Below are positions 43,277-53,586 of a DNA stretch of 64,000 bases, piece by piece; position 1 is the first letter of the stretch, and each line of letters starts with the position of its first letter. The notes below the pieces were generated by a model. That model was not told the origin of the DNA. It saw only the letters and a program-made list of their open reading frames with translations, and made no database searches. The stretch covers positions 434,001-498,000 of the forward strand of contig NZ_JAFBDO010000003.1 of NCBI RefSeq assembly GCF_016908295.1, read 5' to 3'. The stretch comes from Thalassobacillus pellis. GTDB taxonomy: Bacteria; Bacillota; Bacilli; Bacillales; Halobacillaceae. The position numbers were made by a program, and so were the translations under genes.

Positions 43277-44632
43277 TCATAATAGCAGCCAAGCCAGCAA
43301 ACTCCCTGCTGTACCGAAGCCTAAAGCAAACCATATGTTCCACTTGGTAATTCTGTATGGATTCCTGCAAGTCAGCTGACTCATAATTGAAACAGTTGTA
43401 TTAAATGTTCCGGCTGCATCACTTGCCAATGTGGAAGTCAATAGTACCAATGCGATACTCAATGGGTTAAGTTCCGTTAAAATTGGCTGGACAAATGTCC
43501 CCATAAGCGTAATGGTTACCAGTGGATGGATACCAATTAATGAAAAAGATAAGGAAATGATTTGTATAGAAAGAAATAAAATAAGTGGCCACTCGGCGAG
43601 ATTTTGAATTGGCTGTTTAACAATTCCGCTTAAACTCGATTGCTCGAACATTACTCCGAAAAAACCTAAGGATAGAAAAAGGAGCATTAAATTCTGCAGT
43701 CCATTTACCTGTATGGACCAACTCTGTTTCAACTGGTTCACAAAAGCTTTGAATTTACCAATTAAACCAGCCCATAGCAGCGTGAAAGGAAATATAGTTA
43801 AAATGACTGCGTTAAAATAACTGATTTTCAGCCACGTTTCCACTCCAGCTGCTGAAAGTATAAAAAGAAACAGCATAAAAAACAGGTTTCCGATTTTATA
43901 GAAGAGGTCTTTTTGATCTATTTCCTTCGTAGGTGGATCCGAAGCATTAAAACTGACATTGCGGTATTTCAGCCAGCCTTTCACCCAGTCCACACATAAT
44001 AAGGATAATGAAAAGAGTAATGCCCAGGGAAGGATGTGGAAAAAATCCACTCCAGTTATGGTAATGGTGAGAGCTAGAAATATCTCAATCGGACTCCACA
44101 CATTAGCAAGGGCAAAGCTTCTGAGAACAGATTCACTAGTTAATCGCTGGATGACATCCCGTTCCATTTTTGGAGTAACTTCTTTTACTACATCGTGGAC
44201 AATAGTAATAGCCGAAAAAAAGACAAATAGACAAAGTACATAACCAATCAACGAACTTCTGGTATATAGCTCACCTAAATTGGACGTCCGAAAATGCAGA
44301 AGCTTCTTAAGCTCGTCATCATATCCCCCAGCCCGTATTAACTGATCCATACAGGGCAGGAAATATAGGAGGGAGAGAAGTAGAGCAGAAGATGTCATAA
44401 AATAAGGAAGCTCGAGCAGCGAAAAATCCAACCGGATGAACAAAGCTGTCCCTGCAAGGAGAAAAAATATCGAAATGTATTGAAATGTACGGTTTGCACC
44501 CCTGAAAGAAATGAATAGGATGAGGATGCTAAGGAATCCTAAAAAGACAGTAATAATCTGATTATCAATAAAAAGTTTTAGCAGATATAGCATTACAAAT
44601 ATAGTGTATGTAAGGGTTCTGACCTGCCTCAT
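43277..44632 (-). CDS. Multi-spanning permease-like protein, ion-transporter superfamily
   Basis: 451 residues with about 12 hydrophobic segments. The C-terminal half has IGIHPLVTITLMGTF and LTSTLASDAAGTFNTTVSIMSQLT, reminiscent of re-entrant loops in the ArsB/NhaD or DASS-type ion-transporter superfamily. No closer family could be named and no substrate is proposed. The start lies just inside GAGGGGAATTT on the minus strand. Confidence 0.65.
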   Translation of the reverse strand: MRQVRTLTYTIFVMLYLLKLFIDNQIITVFLGFLSILILFISFRGANRTFQYISIFFLLAGTALFIRLDFSLLELPYFMTSSALLLSLLYFLPCMDQLIRAGGYDDELKKLLHFRTSNLGELYTRSSLIGYVLCLFVFFSAITIVHDVVKEVTPKMERDVIQRLTSESVLRSFALANVWSPIEIFLALTITITGVDFFHILPWALLFSLSLLCVDWVKGWLKYRNVSFNASDPPTKEIDQKDLFYKIGNLFFMLFLFILSAAGVETWLKISYFNAVILTIFPFTLLWAGLIGKFKAFVNQLKQSWSIQVNGLQNLMLLFLSLGFFGVMFEQSSLSGIVKQPIQNLAEWPLILFLSIQIISLSFSLIGIHPLVTITLMGTFVQPILTELNPLSIALVLLTSTLASDAAGTFNTTVSIMSQLTCRNPYRITKWNIWFALGFGTAGSLLAWLLL

Positions 44633-44843
44633 AAATTCCCCTCCTGCTACAATCCTCTTTAATTATGAGATATTTGTCAAATTCGCTGCAGAATAGGGTA
44701 TATAGGTAGTAAATTGTCGGATTTAGTCGATATATGTCCCGAGAAGTGGTTGTTTGGTCAGTTGGGTTCTGTTAAGGTGTTATATTGGTGTGCGGCATTA
44801 TTCTTTATATTTTTAAAAAAAATTATCGGAAAGGAAGATAGCT

Positions 44844-46469
44844 ATGAAAAAAAAGTTGATTGATTGGCCTACGTTTATAGGCGCATTCATATTGTTGATT
44901 GCTGTTGTCATACCCCTGGTCATTTATCCTGATGCTGGCAAAGCATTCGTCAATCAAGCCAACGCTTTCGTAACTTCGAATTTCGGTGTGTTATATCTAG
45001 TTATGGGGTTATTGATTTTTGCTTTTTTGATCTTTGTTTCATTCAGTGATCATGGACATATCCTGTTGGGAGATGAAGGAGAAAGGCCGGAATTTAATAC
45101 ATTTTCATGGGCGGCCATGCTATTTGCAGCTGGTATAGGCTCAAGCATCTTATATTGGTCTGTAATCGAATGGGCTTATTACTACCAAGGTCCTCCATTT
45201 GGCATCGAGCCAGGTTCCGTAGAAGCCATTCAATGGTCAACTGCCTATGGAATCTTCCATTGGGGTCCTATCGCCTGGGCGATATATACACTTCCTGCAT
45301 TACCAATCGCTTATTTTTACTATGTTCGTAAAAAACCAGTACTGAAAATCAGCGAAGCCTGCCGCCCTCTACTTGGAAGGACAGTCGATGGTCCAATAGG
45401 GCATATCATTGATGTATTGTTCATGTTCGGATTATTAGGAGGAGCAGGAACTACACTTGCCCTGGGTACGCCGATGATAGCCCAGGGAGTAAGTGAATTG
45501 ACAGGTTTTGAAGTAAACCTGACTATGAAAACAATAATCCTTATAGTATGTACAACAATATTCGCCCTCAGTGCTTATTCAGGGTTGCGCAGAGGAATCA
45601 AATTCCTGAGTGACATCAATATCTGGCTGGCATTATTTCTGCTAGCTTTCATATTCATCTTTGGTCCGACCAGATTTCTGATCGAGACAACTACAAATAG
45701 TGTCGGAATTCTAATGGACAACTTTTTCAAAATGGCTACCTGGACAGAACCGTTTGGAGATATAGGGGCTTTTGAAGAGACAGGCTTCCCCGAAAGTTGG
45801 ACAATCTTCTATTGGGCATGGTGGCTTGTATATGCGCCATTCGTAGGTTTGTTCATCGCGCGGATTTCAAGAGGAAGGACTATACGGCAAATGGTACTGG
45901 GGACGATGGTCTATGGGACGCTCGGATGTGTGCTTTTCTTCGGCATCATGGGTAATTTCGGTTTGTATTTACAAATGACTGGTGCATTTGATGCTATCGC
46001 ATTCATGAATGAGAATGGAGCACCTGCAACCATCATAGAAATCATCAACCAGCTGCCATTGTCTAAATTCATGGTATTCATATTCACTATATTAGCCATC
46101 ATCTTCCTGGCAACTACTTTTGACTCCAGTTCCTATATCCTTGCCGCTGTTGTCCAAAGGGAAGTTGTCGATGAACCAATCAGATGGAATCGTTTATTCT
46201 GGGCATTTGCATTGTGTATTCTTCCGCTGACACTAATGTTTCTGGGAGGTCTTGGTACACTCCAGACAGCAAGTATCGTGGGCGGCTTTCCACTGATAAT
46301 TATCATGTTCCTTCTGGCGGTATCTTTTATGAAAGCCTCTACAGAGGATATAAGAGCTTCAGAAGGATATGAACCGAAGACGATTCATATCAATCGCAGA
46401 AAAATTTTGGAACGAATAAGGAAAAGAAGAAAACGGCAAGAAGATGAAAATCAGAATAATAAATCTTAG
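44844..46469 (+). CDS. BCCT-family betaine/carnitine/choline transporter
   Basis: 541 residues, 12 membrane segments. BCCT hallmarks are MLFAAGIGSSILYWSVIEWAYYYQ with the glycine-rich first motif, FHWGPIAWAIYTLPALPIAY, and the signature helix with WTIFYWAWWLVYAPFVGLFIARISRGRT. The central glycine segment reads GLLGGAGTTLALG rather than the GMGIG of sodium-coupled OpuD/BetP, so the mechanism may be CaiT-like exchange. A basic, highly charged C-terminal tail is present. Uptake of compatible solutes suits a halotolerant host. Confidence 0.9.
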   Translation: MKKKLIDWPTFIGAFILLIAVVIPLVIYPDAGKAFVNQANAFVTSNFGVLYLVMGLLIFAFLIFVSFSDHGHILLGDEGERPEFNTFSWAAMLFAAGIGSSILYWSVIEWAYYYQGPPFGIEPGSVEAIQWSTAYGIFHWGPIAWAIYTLPALPIAYFYYVRKKPVLKISEACRPLLGRTVDGPIGHIIDVLFMFGLLGGAGTTLALGTPMIAQGVSELTGFEVNLTMKTIILIVCTTIFALSAYSGLRRGIKFLSDINIWLALFLLAFIFIFGPTRFLIETTTNSVGILMDNFFKMATWTEPFGDIGAFEETGFPESWTIFYWAWWLVYAPFVGLFIARISRGRTIRQMVLGTMVYGTLGCVLFFGIMGNFGLYLQMTGAFDAIAFMNENGAPATIIEIINQLPLSKFMVFIFTILAIIFLATTFDSSSYILAAVVQREVVDEPIRWNRLFWAFALCILPLTLMFLGGLGTLQTASIVGGFPLIIIMFLLAVSFMKASTEDIRASEGYEPKTIHINRRKILERIRKRRKRQEDENQNNKS

Positions 46470-46471
46470 CT

Positions 46472-46507
46472 TAAACACCTCCGCCTTTAAATAGGTGGAG
46501 GTGTTTT
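46472..46507 (+). terminator. Intrinsic terminator of the BCCT gene
   Basis: AAACACCTCCGCC/GGTGGAGGTGTTT stem with one mismatch, then TTTG. Confidence 0.88.
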
Positions 46508-46759
46508 TTGTGGAACAAATACTAATTCCCCAATCCATCAATTAATATGCTTCCATTTATAGGCTAAAGTATGCAGTTGTACAGTGACTATTTTACTGTT
46601 ATTGACTAAAGTACTAAAAAGATAGTCGATAAATGTTAGAATAAAATTAAACATAAATATGTAATGTCATCACTGTTCATTATTAAGAAAGATAACCTCC
46701 AAAGGCTCAGAAGTTGTGCTTCAGTCAGCTTTTTCTATTCTTTTACACGGAGGGATAAT

Positions 46760-46975
46760 ATGGGATATAAAGTGGTCGCTATGAATAAAAAGAAGACCGA
46801 GATCATTTTTGTGAATGGTGATGTGAGGGAAGAGCTTATGTTCGAGACAAAAACAGAGGCAGAGAAGTTTATCACTGACCTCCAGAGTCTAGAGCATATG
46901 CGCGGGAAATACCAATATAAGATAGAACAAGCTGAGCTTATCGAGCAAATAGAGAAAGTCAAAACAGAACTATAA
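46760..46975 (+). CDS. 71-aa hypothetical soluble protein
   Basis: ATG 46760 lies seven bases after GGAGGG; a longer frame from 46664 has no ribosome site. The product is a small charged alpha/beta protein (IIFVNGDVREELMFETKTEAEKFI followed by a Glu/Lys-rich helix). No family recognised. It has a terminator and stands alone. Confidence 0.65.
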   Translation: MGYKVVAMNKKKTEIIFVNGDVREELMFETKTEAEKFITDLQSLEHMRGKYQYKIEQAELIEQIEKVKTEL

Positions 46976-46981
46976 CTGCAG

Positions 46982-47013
46982 CCTATGCGGAAACCTTCCT
47001 GCATAGGTTTTTT
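46982..47013 (+). terminator. Intrinsic terminator
   Basis: CCTATGC/GCATAGG stem, 12-base loop and TTTTTTG. Confidence 0.8.
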
Positions 47014-47074
47014 GATTGTCTGAAATTAGGTAGTTATAACTTTGGATGGTTGTGGATAATCCTTTGCAGAGCTC

Positions 47075-47170
47075 TTTGTGGTCTTAAAGCAGTCCTCTCG
47101 GGGCTAAAATCCTGTAACGGCAAGGCTCGACTTAAGCTTGCGGGGGATTGTTGCAGCGTTTCCGTTTTTG
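47075..47170. repeat. GC-rich intergenic repeat, diverged copy
   Basis: TGGTCTTAAAGCAGTCCTCTCGG and GGCTCGACTTAAGCTTGCGGGGG correspond to the two arms of the repeat at 40867-41037, ending in GCAGCGTTTCCGTTTTTGT. Confidence 0.6.
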
Positions 47171-47251
47171 TAAAATTTGTGCTTTATGATATAGATAAAT
47201 GACAGAATATTCTATATAATGGTAGCTATATTACAGAAGGGAGCCGAGAAG

Positions 47252-49042
47252 ATGCTTCATACATATAACCCGAAATGGGACCTGACCTCTATTTTTGAGG
47301 GTGGGAGTGAATCAGAAGAATTGGCTGACTACGTGGATCGCGCGGAAGTCAAATTGAAAGAACTGAATGCAAAAATCGATGCTTTTCACCCCCCTGAAAG
47401 AGAGACAGATTCAGCAGGATTGGAAGAAGTACTCTATGCTATTCAGCAGGTGGCAAAAATGTCGCGAGAGTTTGGGGCATACGTCAGTTGTCTTACGGCA
47501 CAGGATGTCAATGACAAAAAAGCCGGAGAATGGCTTGCCAGAAGGAGCAGACTTGGGGCAGCCTATGGAAATGCCTGGACGAAGCTAGATGAAAAACTAG
47601 CACTAATACCAGCGAGTGTCTGGTCTGGGCTACTGGAAAAACCCACCCTGTCACGTTTTGCATTTGTACTGAATGAACATCGCCGACGTGCCAATGACAA
47701 ACTGCCGTTGACCCAGGAGGAACTGATCAATGACCTCAGCGTTGATGGTTATCACGCTTGGGGGCATATGTACAATAATATTGTCGGTAAAATGAAAATC
47801 GAATTCGCTGGAGAAGAGCTTTCTGTCGGACAGGCGCATAATAAAACCAGTTCTCCTGACCGCAACGTACGTAAAGAGGTGTCAAACAAGTTAAAAAAAG
47901 CATGGGAAGAGCAGTCGGACCTCTTCAGTGAAACCCTTAACCATCTTGGTGGTTTCCGGCTGCAAACATATGCACATAGAGGATGGGGCAGTATCCTTAA
48001 AGAGCCTCTTGACATCAACCGAATGAGTGAAAATACCCTTGATACGATGTGGAAAACGATCACAAAATATAAGAATATATATAAGTCCTATCTCGAGAGA
48101 AAAGCTGAAATGTTAGGTCTGGAACAACTGGATATGTACGATATAAATGCTCCGATTGGAGAAACGGAGCAAACGATGACCTATGAAGCAGGAGCACGCT
48201 TCATCACGGAACAATTCAGGGAGTTCAGCCCGAAGATGGCGGAATTTGCCGAAATGGCGTTTGAAAAGCGCTGGATTGAGGCGGAAGATCGCCCAGGTAA
48301 ACGCCCAGGAGGCTTCTGTACAAGCTTCCCGGACAGCCGGCAGACTAGGATTTTTATGACTTATTCTGGCACCGCTTCTAATGTAGCGACACTTGCACAT
48401 GAGCTAGGTCACGCTTATCACCAGCATGTCATGAACGATATGCCAGTATTGAATCAAGGTTATGCAATGAATGTGGCAGAAACTGCATCGACATTTGCTG
48501 AAATGATCGTAGCCGATGCTGCTGTCAAAAATGCAGCCTCTGAAGAAGAAAAGCTCATTTTGCTGGAGGATAAGATACAGCGCAGTGTAGCTTTCTTCAT
48601 GAATATTCATGCTCGTTTCCTTTTTGAAAAGCGCTTTTATGAAGAGCGTAGGAATGGGGTTGTCCCGGCACATAGGCTCAATCAATTGATGCTGGAAGCA
48701 CAGCAGGAGGCTTATAGTGAATCACTAAATGAATACGATCCATACTTTTGGGCTTCCAAGCTGCATTTTCATATCACAGGTGTCCCTTTTTATAACTTCC
48801 CTTATACCTTCGGCTACCTTTTCAGCCTGGGGATTTATAAAAAAGCAGTGGAAGAGGGACCTGGTTTCGAGGCAAAATATATAGCATTGCTACAGGATAC
48901 TGGTCGGATGTGCGTAGAGGATTTGGCCAGAAAACATTTGGGTGTGGAATTGGAGGAGCCGGAATTTTGGGAAGACGCAATGGAAATGTGCTCTGCAGAT
49001 GTAAAGGATTTCCTCGAATTAACTAAAGTAAGATCCAATTGA
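47252..49042 (+). CDS. M3-family oligoendopeptidase (PepF-like)
   Basis: 596 residues. Zinc-site helix LAHELGHAYHQHV near residue 383, with the third ligand in NVAETASTFAEM about 28 residues later, and the GGFCTSFPDSRQTRIFMTY segment typical of PepF/M3B enzymes. Cytosolic cleavage of short peptides is the family role. ATG 47252 (MLHTYNPKWD) follows AGAAGGGAG; the longer frame from 47219 begins within the promoter. Monocistronic. Confidence 0.92.
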   Translation: MLHTYNPKWDLTSIFEGGSESEELADYVDRAEVKLKELNAKIDAFHPPERETDSAGLEEVLYAIQQVAKMSREFGAYVSCLTAQDVNDKKAGEWLARRSRLGAAYGNAWTKLDEKLALIPASVWSGLLEKPTLSRFAFVLNEHRRRANDKLPLTQEELINDLSVDGYHAWGHMYNNIVGKMKIEFAGEELSVGQAHNKTSSPDRNVRKEVSNKLKKAWEEQSDLFSETLNHLGGFRLQTYAHRGWGSILKEPLDINRMSENTLDTMWKTITKYKNIYKSYLERKAEMLGLEQLDMYDINAPIGETEQTMTYEAGARFITEQFREFSPKMAEFAEMAFEKRWIEAEDRPGKRPGGFCTSFPDSRQTRIFMTYSGTASNVATLAHELGHAYHQHVMNDMPVLNQGYAMNVAETASTFAEMIVADAAVKNAASEEEKLILLEDKIQRSVAFFMNIHARFLFEKRFYEERRNGVVPAHRLNQLMLEAQQEAYSESLNEYDPYFWASKLHFHITGVPFYNFPYTFGYLFSLGIYKKAVEEGPGFEAKYIALLQDTGRMCVEDLARKHLGVELEEPEFWEDAMEMCSADVKDFLELTKVRSN

Positions 49043-49050
49043 TACGGGAG

Positions 49051-49078
49051 GCAGCGACATTAGTTCGCTGCTTTTTTT
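49051..49078 (+). terminator. Intrinsic terminator of the oligopeptidase gene
   Basis: GCAGCGA/TCGCTGC stem, seven-base loop and seven T. A TATAAT for the next gene begins immediately after it. Confidence 0.85.
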
Positions 49079-49123
49079 GTTATAATGAGAGTAAATCATA
49101 ATCATGAAGGAGGAGTGAATTTT

Positions 49124-49420
49124 ATGGAACGCCTGACATCAGAACAGATAGATCAGGAGGTCGCTCTTTTAAAAGATTGGAAAATTGAAGAGGAAAAGTG
49201 GATTGTGAAACGATATCGGTTCAAGGATTACTTGAATGGTATCCAATTTGTCAATCGCATTGCCGAATTCTCAGAAGAAATTCAGCATCATCCTTTTATA
49301 AGTATTGACTATAAAATGGTGACATTAAAGCTGACTTCATGGAGTGCCAAAGGCCTTACGGATCTTGATATGCGCTGTGCAGCAAAATACGACCAGATAT
49401 ACGAAGAGGTACTTAAATAA
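49124..49420 (+). CDS. 4a-hydroxytetrahydrobiopterin dehydratase (PCD/DCoH)
   Basis: 98 residues. The PCD active-site pattern is present: EEIQHHPFISIDYKMVTLKL, W in TSWSAKGLT and D in DLDMRCAAKYD. It dehydrates the pterin carbinolamine formed by aromatic amino-acid hydroxylases; in bacteria without those it may act on molybdopterin. ATG 49124 follows AAGGAGGAG; a longer frame from 49085 reads through that site. The membrane-protein gene follows after 26 bases. Confidence 0.9.
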   Translation: MERLTSEQIDQEVALLKDWKIEEEKWIVKRYRFKDYLNGIQFVNRIAEFSEEIQHHPFISIDYKMVTLKLTSWSAKGLTDLDMRCAAKYDQIYEEVLK

Positions 49421-49446
49421 ATAGGAATGAGGGAGTAGGAGGTATA

Positions 49447-49722
49447 ATGGCTACAAAGAGCAGGAAAAAGAAAAAGCAGCCACGAAATAAAATGCAATTC
49501 ATCTTTCGGCATGGGGTTATAGGCTGGGGGATCCCATCTGCTATTCTCTTCACGTTGCTCATGCAGTTTTTTGAGTACGGTGACAATTATCAGCAGTACT
49601 TTTCCGGGAACTGGATCAGTTCTTTTTTCATTTATCTCATAACTTTCATGCTCGTAGGTGCCCTATATGGACTTTCTGTCTGGCATATTCGAAGAGCAAA
49701 TATAAAAAAGAAGCAGTCATAG
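49447..49722 (+). CDS. Small two-helix membrane protein
   Basis: 91 residues: a strongly basic N-terminus (MATKSRKKKKQPRNK), hydrophobic segments at about 22-40 and 58-80 and a basic tail. GAGGTAT precedes the ATG. Same operon as the pterin dehydratase by spacing. Family not recognised. Confidence 0.7.
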   Translation: MATKSRKKKKQPRNKMQFIFRHGVIGWGIPSAILFTLLMQFFEYGDNYQQYFSGNWISSFFIYLITFMLVGALYGLSVWHIRRANIKKKQS

Positions 49723-49725
49723 AAA

Positions 49726-49765
49726 AAGCAGTTATGCCCTTTCAAGCATAACTGCTTAATGTTTA
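49726..49765. terminator. Terminator between convergent units
   Basis: AAGCAGTTATG/CATAACTGCTT perfect 11-base stem, A-rich on the left and T-rich on the right. Confidence 0.8.
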
Positions 49766-49831
49766 TCTTTTTGAAGCCACTGAAAAAGCCCTTTATAATC
49801 GAAAGGAGATTTTTCGGTGGTCTCTCTATTT

Positions 49832-50557
49832 TTAATTTTCCACTTCGATTGTATCCTCCTGGTGTCCATGAAGGCTTTCTTTGACGTAATGTGTTTTTAT
49901 TGTATAGGTGCCTGGTGAAGGGAAATTATAGGAAGCTTTGTATTCCCCGCCTCTTCCTTCTGTTGCATCGATGAAAATGTGTTTGTCTAACTGTTCCGAT
50001 GCGATTTCGAATTGAACCTTTGCGCCGGTCAGTGGCTGTCCTTCTTTTTGGACGTGGGCAGTTAAAGTACTTTCTTCAGAAGCTTTCCACTTCTTATCAG
50101 TCACCAGGTGTGCAACAGCACTTTTTTCACCACCATGACTATGCCCTTCACTTTCTCCTACTTTGAATGATTCTTTGGGCATGACATGCATATTCCGTGC
50201 CTGGGTATGTGCATAAAGGTAATAGGTACCTTCTTTATCGAAGTTATGTTTTACTTTATAAACTCCTTCTCCTACATGTTCTGCCTGTATTTTCGGATGT
50301 TCTTCATCTTCCGTACCCTCCGGCCAGAACTCAAACTTCACATCGGCTTCTTGTACTTTCTCTTTTCCCTGTGTGACGGCTGCCTGGAATGTCACTTCTT
50401 CATTAACCTTAATATTTTCGGGAATTGTAACCTTTACCTCGACCATCGGCTCCATGCCGCCCTCATTGCTGTCACTGTTAGAGGAATCTCCCTGGCCGCA
50501 GGCACCTAAGACCATAGCTATCATTAAAGTACACATCATCGGTATAATTTTTCTCAT
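49832..50557 (-). CDS. FixH/YtkA-like lipoprotein with two domains
   Basis: 241 residues. Lipobox LGAC places the modified cysteine near residue 20, then an acidic linker and two tandem YtkA-like beta-sandwich domains (about 38-135 and 145-240). Both end in a similar G-x-Y-x-(A/V)-x-(H/Y)-(N/D)-F pattern. A His/Met-containing region (ARNMHVMPKE, EGHSHGG) lies between them, which might bind copper; this is inferred. The start has GGAGT upstream on the minus strand. Confidence 0.8.
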   Translation of the reverse strand: MRKIIPMMCTLMIAMVLGACGQGDSSNSDSNEGGMEPMVEVKVTIPENIKVNEEVTFQAAVTQGKEKVQEADVKFEFWPEGTEDEEHPKIQAEHVGEGVYKVKHNFDKEGTYYLYAHTQARNMHVMPKESFKVGESEGHSHGGEKSAVAHLVTDKKWKASEESTLTAHVQKEGQPLTGAKVQFEIASEQLDKHIFIDATEGRGGEYKASYNFPSPGTYTIKTHYVKESLHGHQEDTIEVEN

Positions 50558-50772
50558 TCTAATACTCCTTTTAACAACATTAGAAATTATTACTTACTAC
50601 ATTATCATGATAGGACATTCGATTCTACAAAACTAGGTACAATTTCATGAAACCTTCTTGAAAGTACTTGCTTACAAAATATATAGCCATGACTTGTATA
50701 AACCTTCAATAATATGTGTTATAATAGACAGGTTGAATAATTTTTTGAGGTTAAAAGAGGAGTGTATGCACC

Positions 50773-52620
50773 ATGCAACACAGAAATGATATACGTAATG
50801 TAGCGATCATCGCCCACGTTGACCACGGAAAAACGACGTTGGTTGACCAGATGCTTCGATATTCTGGCACTTTCCGTGAAAATGAACAGGTGGATGAACG
50901 TGCCATGGACTCTAATGATTTGGAAAGAGAGCGCGGTATTACCATTTTGGCTAAAAATACTGCGATTAACTATAATGATACAAGAATTAATATTCTGGAT
51001 ACACCAGGACACGCGGACTTTGGCGGAGAAGTTGAACGTATCCTGAAAATGGTTGATGGCGTCTTGCTGGTCGTGGATGCTTATGAAGGCTGCATGCCTC
51101 AGACTCGTTTTGTATTAAAAAAGGCCCTGGAACAAAAGTTGACACCGGTTGTTGTCTTGAACAAAATCGATCGTCCAAGTGCTCGTCCGGAGGAAGTAGT
51201 CGATGAGGTCCTTGATCTTTTCATTGAGCTTGGTGCTGATGAAGACCAGCTTGAATTTCCGGTGGTTTATGCTTCTGCCCTGAACGGAACCTCCAGTGAT
51301 GACCCAGAGCTTGATTCACAAAAAGAATCAATGGATCCAATCTTTACGACCATTATGGAGAATATACCTGCACCAGTAGAAAATGCAGAAGAACCTCTGC
51401 AGTTTCAAGTGACATTACTCGATTATAACGATTATGTCGGGAGAATCGGAATCGGACGTATTTTCCGAGGCAGTATTAAAGTCGGACAGCAGGTCGTATT
51501 AATGAAAAAAGACGGCTCAGTCAAGAATTTCCGGGTAACAAAGTTATTCGGTTTCATCGGCCTGAAGAGGATTGAAATACAGGAAGCGAAAGCGGGAGAT
51601 ATCGTTGCCATTAGCGGTATGGAAGATATCAATGTAGGGGAAACCATCTGCCCGCCTGATCATCAGGAAGCAATGGAAATACCTCGAATTGATGAGCCAA
51701 CCCTGGAAATGACCTTCCTGGTCAATAACAGTCCATTTGCCGGACGTGAAGGTAAATATGTTACTTCCCGGCAGATTGAGGAACGCTTGCTTACTCAATT
51801 GGAAACAGACGTAAGTTTAAGGGTAACCCCTACCGAGTCACCGGATGTATGGACCGTTGCTGGCCGTGGTGAGCTGCACCTTTCCATCCTTGTCGAAAAC
51901 ATGCGCCGGGAAGGTTTTGAGCTCCAGCTATCCAAGCCGAAAGTGATTTTGAAAGAAGTAGACGGAGTTACGTGTGAACCGGTCGAGCATGTCCAGATTG
52001 ATGTACCGGAAGAATACCAGGGTGCAGTCATGGAATCAATTGGTCTCCGTAAAGGTGAAATGCGCGATATGGTGAATAACGGTAACGGGCAGGTTCGCCT
52101 GGAGTTCATGGTCCCTTCACGCGGGCTTATCGGTTACACGACAGAATTCCTATCTCAGACACGCGGTTATGGTATCTTGAACCATACATTTGATGGCTAT
52201 GCACCACTAGCTCAAGGGCAGGTCGGCGGCCGCCGCCAAGGGGTGCTGGTGTCTCTTGATAAAGGGAAAGCATCCACGTATGGCATCATGAATCTTGAAG
52301 ATCGTGGTACGATTTTCGTAGAGCCGGGTACAGAAGTCTATGAAGGAATGGTTGTTGGGGAACACAATCGTGATAACGATCTTACTGTAAATATCACTAA
52401 AGAGAAACATTTGACGAATATCCGTTCAGCAAACAAAGACAATACGAATACAATTAAGAAAACGCGTAAGCTTACACTTGAAGAAGCTATCGAGTATTTG
52501 GATGATGACGAATACTGTGAGGTTACTCCTGAATCGATCCGCATCCGTAAGAAAATCCTGAACAAGAACGAACGTGAAAAAGAAGCGAAAAAGAAAAAGC
52601 TTCAAAACGTGGAAAAATAA
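50773..52620 (+). CDS. typA: Translational GTPase TypA/BipA
   Basis: 615 residues. The G domain at the N-terminus shows [23 protein letters not shown] and NKIDRP. Domain II, an EF-G-like domain III (about 305-380) and the BipA-specific C-terminal domain with [17 protein letters not shown] follow. TypA binds ribosomes and aids assembly and stress growth. ATG 50773 has AGAGGAG upstream. Full length and intact. Confidence 0.97.
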   Translation: MQHRNDIRNVAIIAHVDHGKTTLVDQMLRYSGTFRENEQVDERAMDSNDLERERGITILAKNTAINYNDTRINILDTPGHADFGGEVERILKMVDGVLLVVDAYEGCMPQTRFVLKKALEQKLTPVVVLNKIDRPSARPEEVVDEVLDLFIELGADEDQLEFPVVYASALNGTSSDDPELDSQKESMDPIFTTIMENIPAPVENAEEPLQFQVTLLDYNDYVGRIGIGRIFRGSIKVGQQVVLMKKDGSVKNFRVTKLFGFIGLKRIEIQEAKAGDIVAISGMEDINVGETICPPDHQEAMEIPRIDEPTLEMTFLVNNSPFAGREGKYVTSRQIEERLLTQLETDVSLRVTPTESPDVWTVAGRGELHLSILVENMRREGFELQLSKPKVILKEVDGVTCEPVEHVQIDVPEEYQGAVMESIGLRKGEMRDMVNNGNGQVRLEFMVPSRGLIGYTTEFLSQTRGYGILNHTFDGYAPLAQGQVGGRRQGVLVSLDKGKASTYGIMNLEDRGTIFVEPGTEVYEGMVVGEHNRDNDLTVNITKEKHLTNIRSANKDNTNTIKKTRKLTLEEAIEYLDDDEYCEVTPESIRIRKKILNKNEREKEAKKKKLQNVEK

Positions 52621-52634
52621 AATCTGATTTATCG

Positions 52635-52677
52635 AACACCTTGGCGGAAAGCGGCGTTTTCCCTGAGGTGTTTTTTG
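52635..52677 (+). terminator. Intrinsic terminator of typA
   Basis: AACACCT/AGGTGTT with an internally paired loop (GGCGGAAA/TTTTCCC-like), then TTTTTTG. Confidence 0.8.
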
Positions 52678-52746
52678 TTTCTCTTCCGCAAATGAAGATT
52701 GATCGGAAGTGCGCGCTAAAGTGATTTGATACGAGGAGGTATTGGT

Positions 52747-53466
52747 ATGAAAATCGGAGAGGTAAAAGAATTGCGAAGACATCCGGTAAAGTCTTTTTCA
52801 GGGGAATCCGTCGAGGGATTAAGGGTGATGAATTATGGAATCTATGGAGACAGGAGTCACGCTTTTCTCGATATCGCCCGTAATAAATATTTAACGATTA
52901 CGCAGCTTCCCGAAATGGTCAGATTCCAGGCAGCCTTTCGCGGTGAGGAAAGCATGAAAAACTACCCTCCTGTGGAAGTAGTGTTTCCGGATGAGGAAAA
53001 AGCGTGGTGGGGCGAAGAGAAACTGAATAAGAAAATCGAAGAAATGGCGGGAAGGGAGATAAAGCCGATAAGCTTCCCTCCAGTACATACACCGCGTGGC
53101 GCTATTGAGGAAGAGCATATTCTGATTATAACTGAGGCATCTATAGAGGCACTGGAAAAAGAGTGGAATACAGTAATTGATCCTCACAGATTCCGCCCTA
53201 ATATAATCATTTCTACTTCCAACCCAGAACCTTTTCAGGAGGAAATGTGGATCGGAAAAACACTGAAGATAGGTGATTCGGTTACCTTGAAGATAAAGCG
53301 GCCTTGCGAACGATGCATGATTATTAACGTCAATCCGGAGGATGCAAAACAGGATCCATCTATATTAAAAAAGCTGGTTCAGGAAAGGAAAAATATGTTC
53401 GGGGTTTATGCGGCGGTGCTCAAGACAGGTGTTATTGATAAAGGAGACTTTGTAACATTATCTTAA
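52747..53466 (+). CDS. MOSC protein with N-terminal beta-barrel domain
   Basis: 239 residues. The N-terminal MOSC_N part has ELRRHPVKSFSGESVEGL and GDRSHAFLD. The MOSC part has HRFRPNIII and the conserved cysteine in KRPCERCMI. This subtype resembles the C-terminal part of molybdenum-cofactor sulfurases and amidoxime-reducing components; partner proteins are not encoded nearby. ATG 52747 follows GGAGG; an earlier ATG (52726) precedes that site. Confidence 0.88.
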   Translation: MKIGEVKELRRHPVKSFSGESVEGLRVMNYGIYGDRSHAFLDIARNKYLTITQLPEMVRFQAAFRGEESMKNYPPVEVVFPDEEKAWWGEEKLNKKIEEMAGREIKPISFPPVHTPRGAIEEEHILIITEASIEALEKEWNTVIDPHRFRPNIIISTSNPEPFQEEMWIGKTLKIGDSVTLKIKRPCERCMIINVNPEDAKQDPSILKKLVQERKNMFGVYAAVLKTGVIDKGDFVTLS

Positions 53467-53586
53467 TTCATGCCTTTTTTGAGATGGGTTTTCATGAAAA
53501 TGTGGAAAGTTTCCATTTTTGTTGAAACTTATCACTAATTGGCAACGTATTACATATGGCAATGATTTTTATAGGGGGAAAGGATA

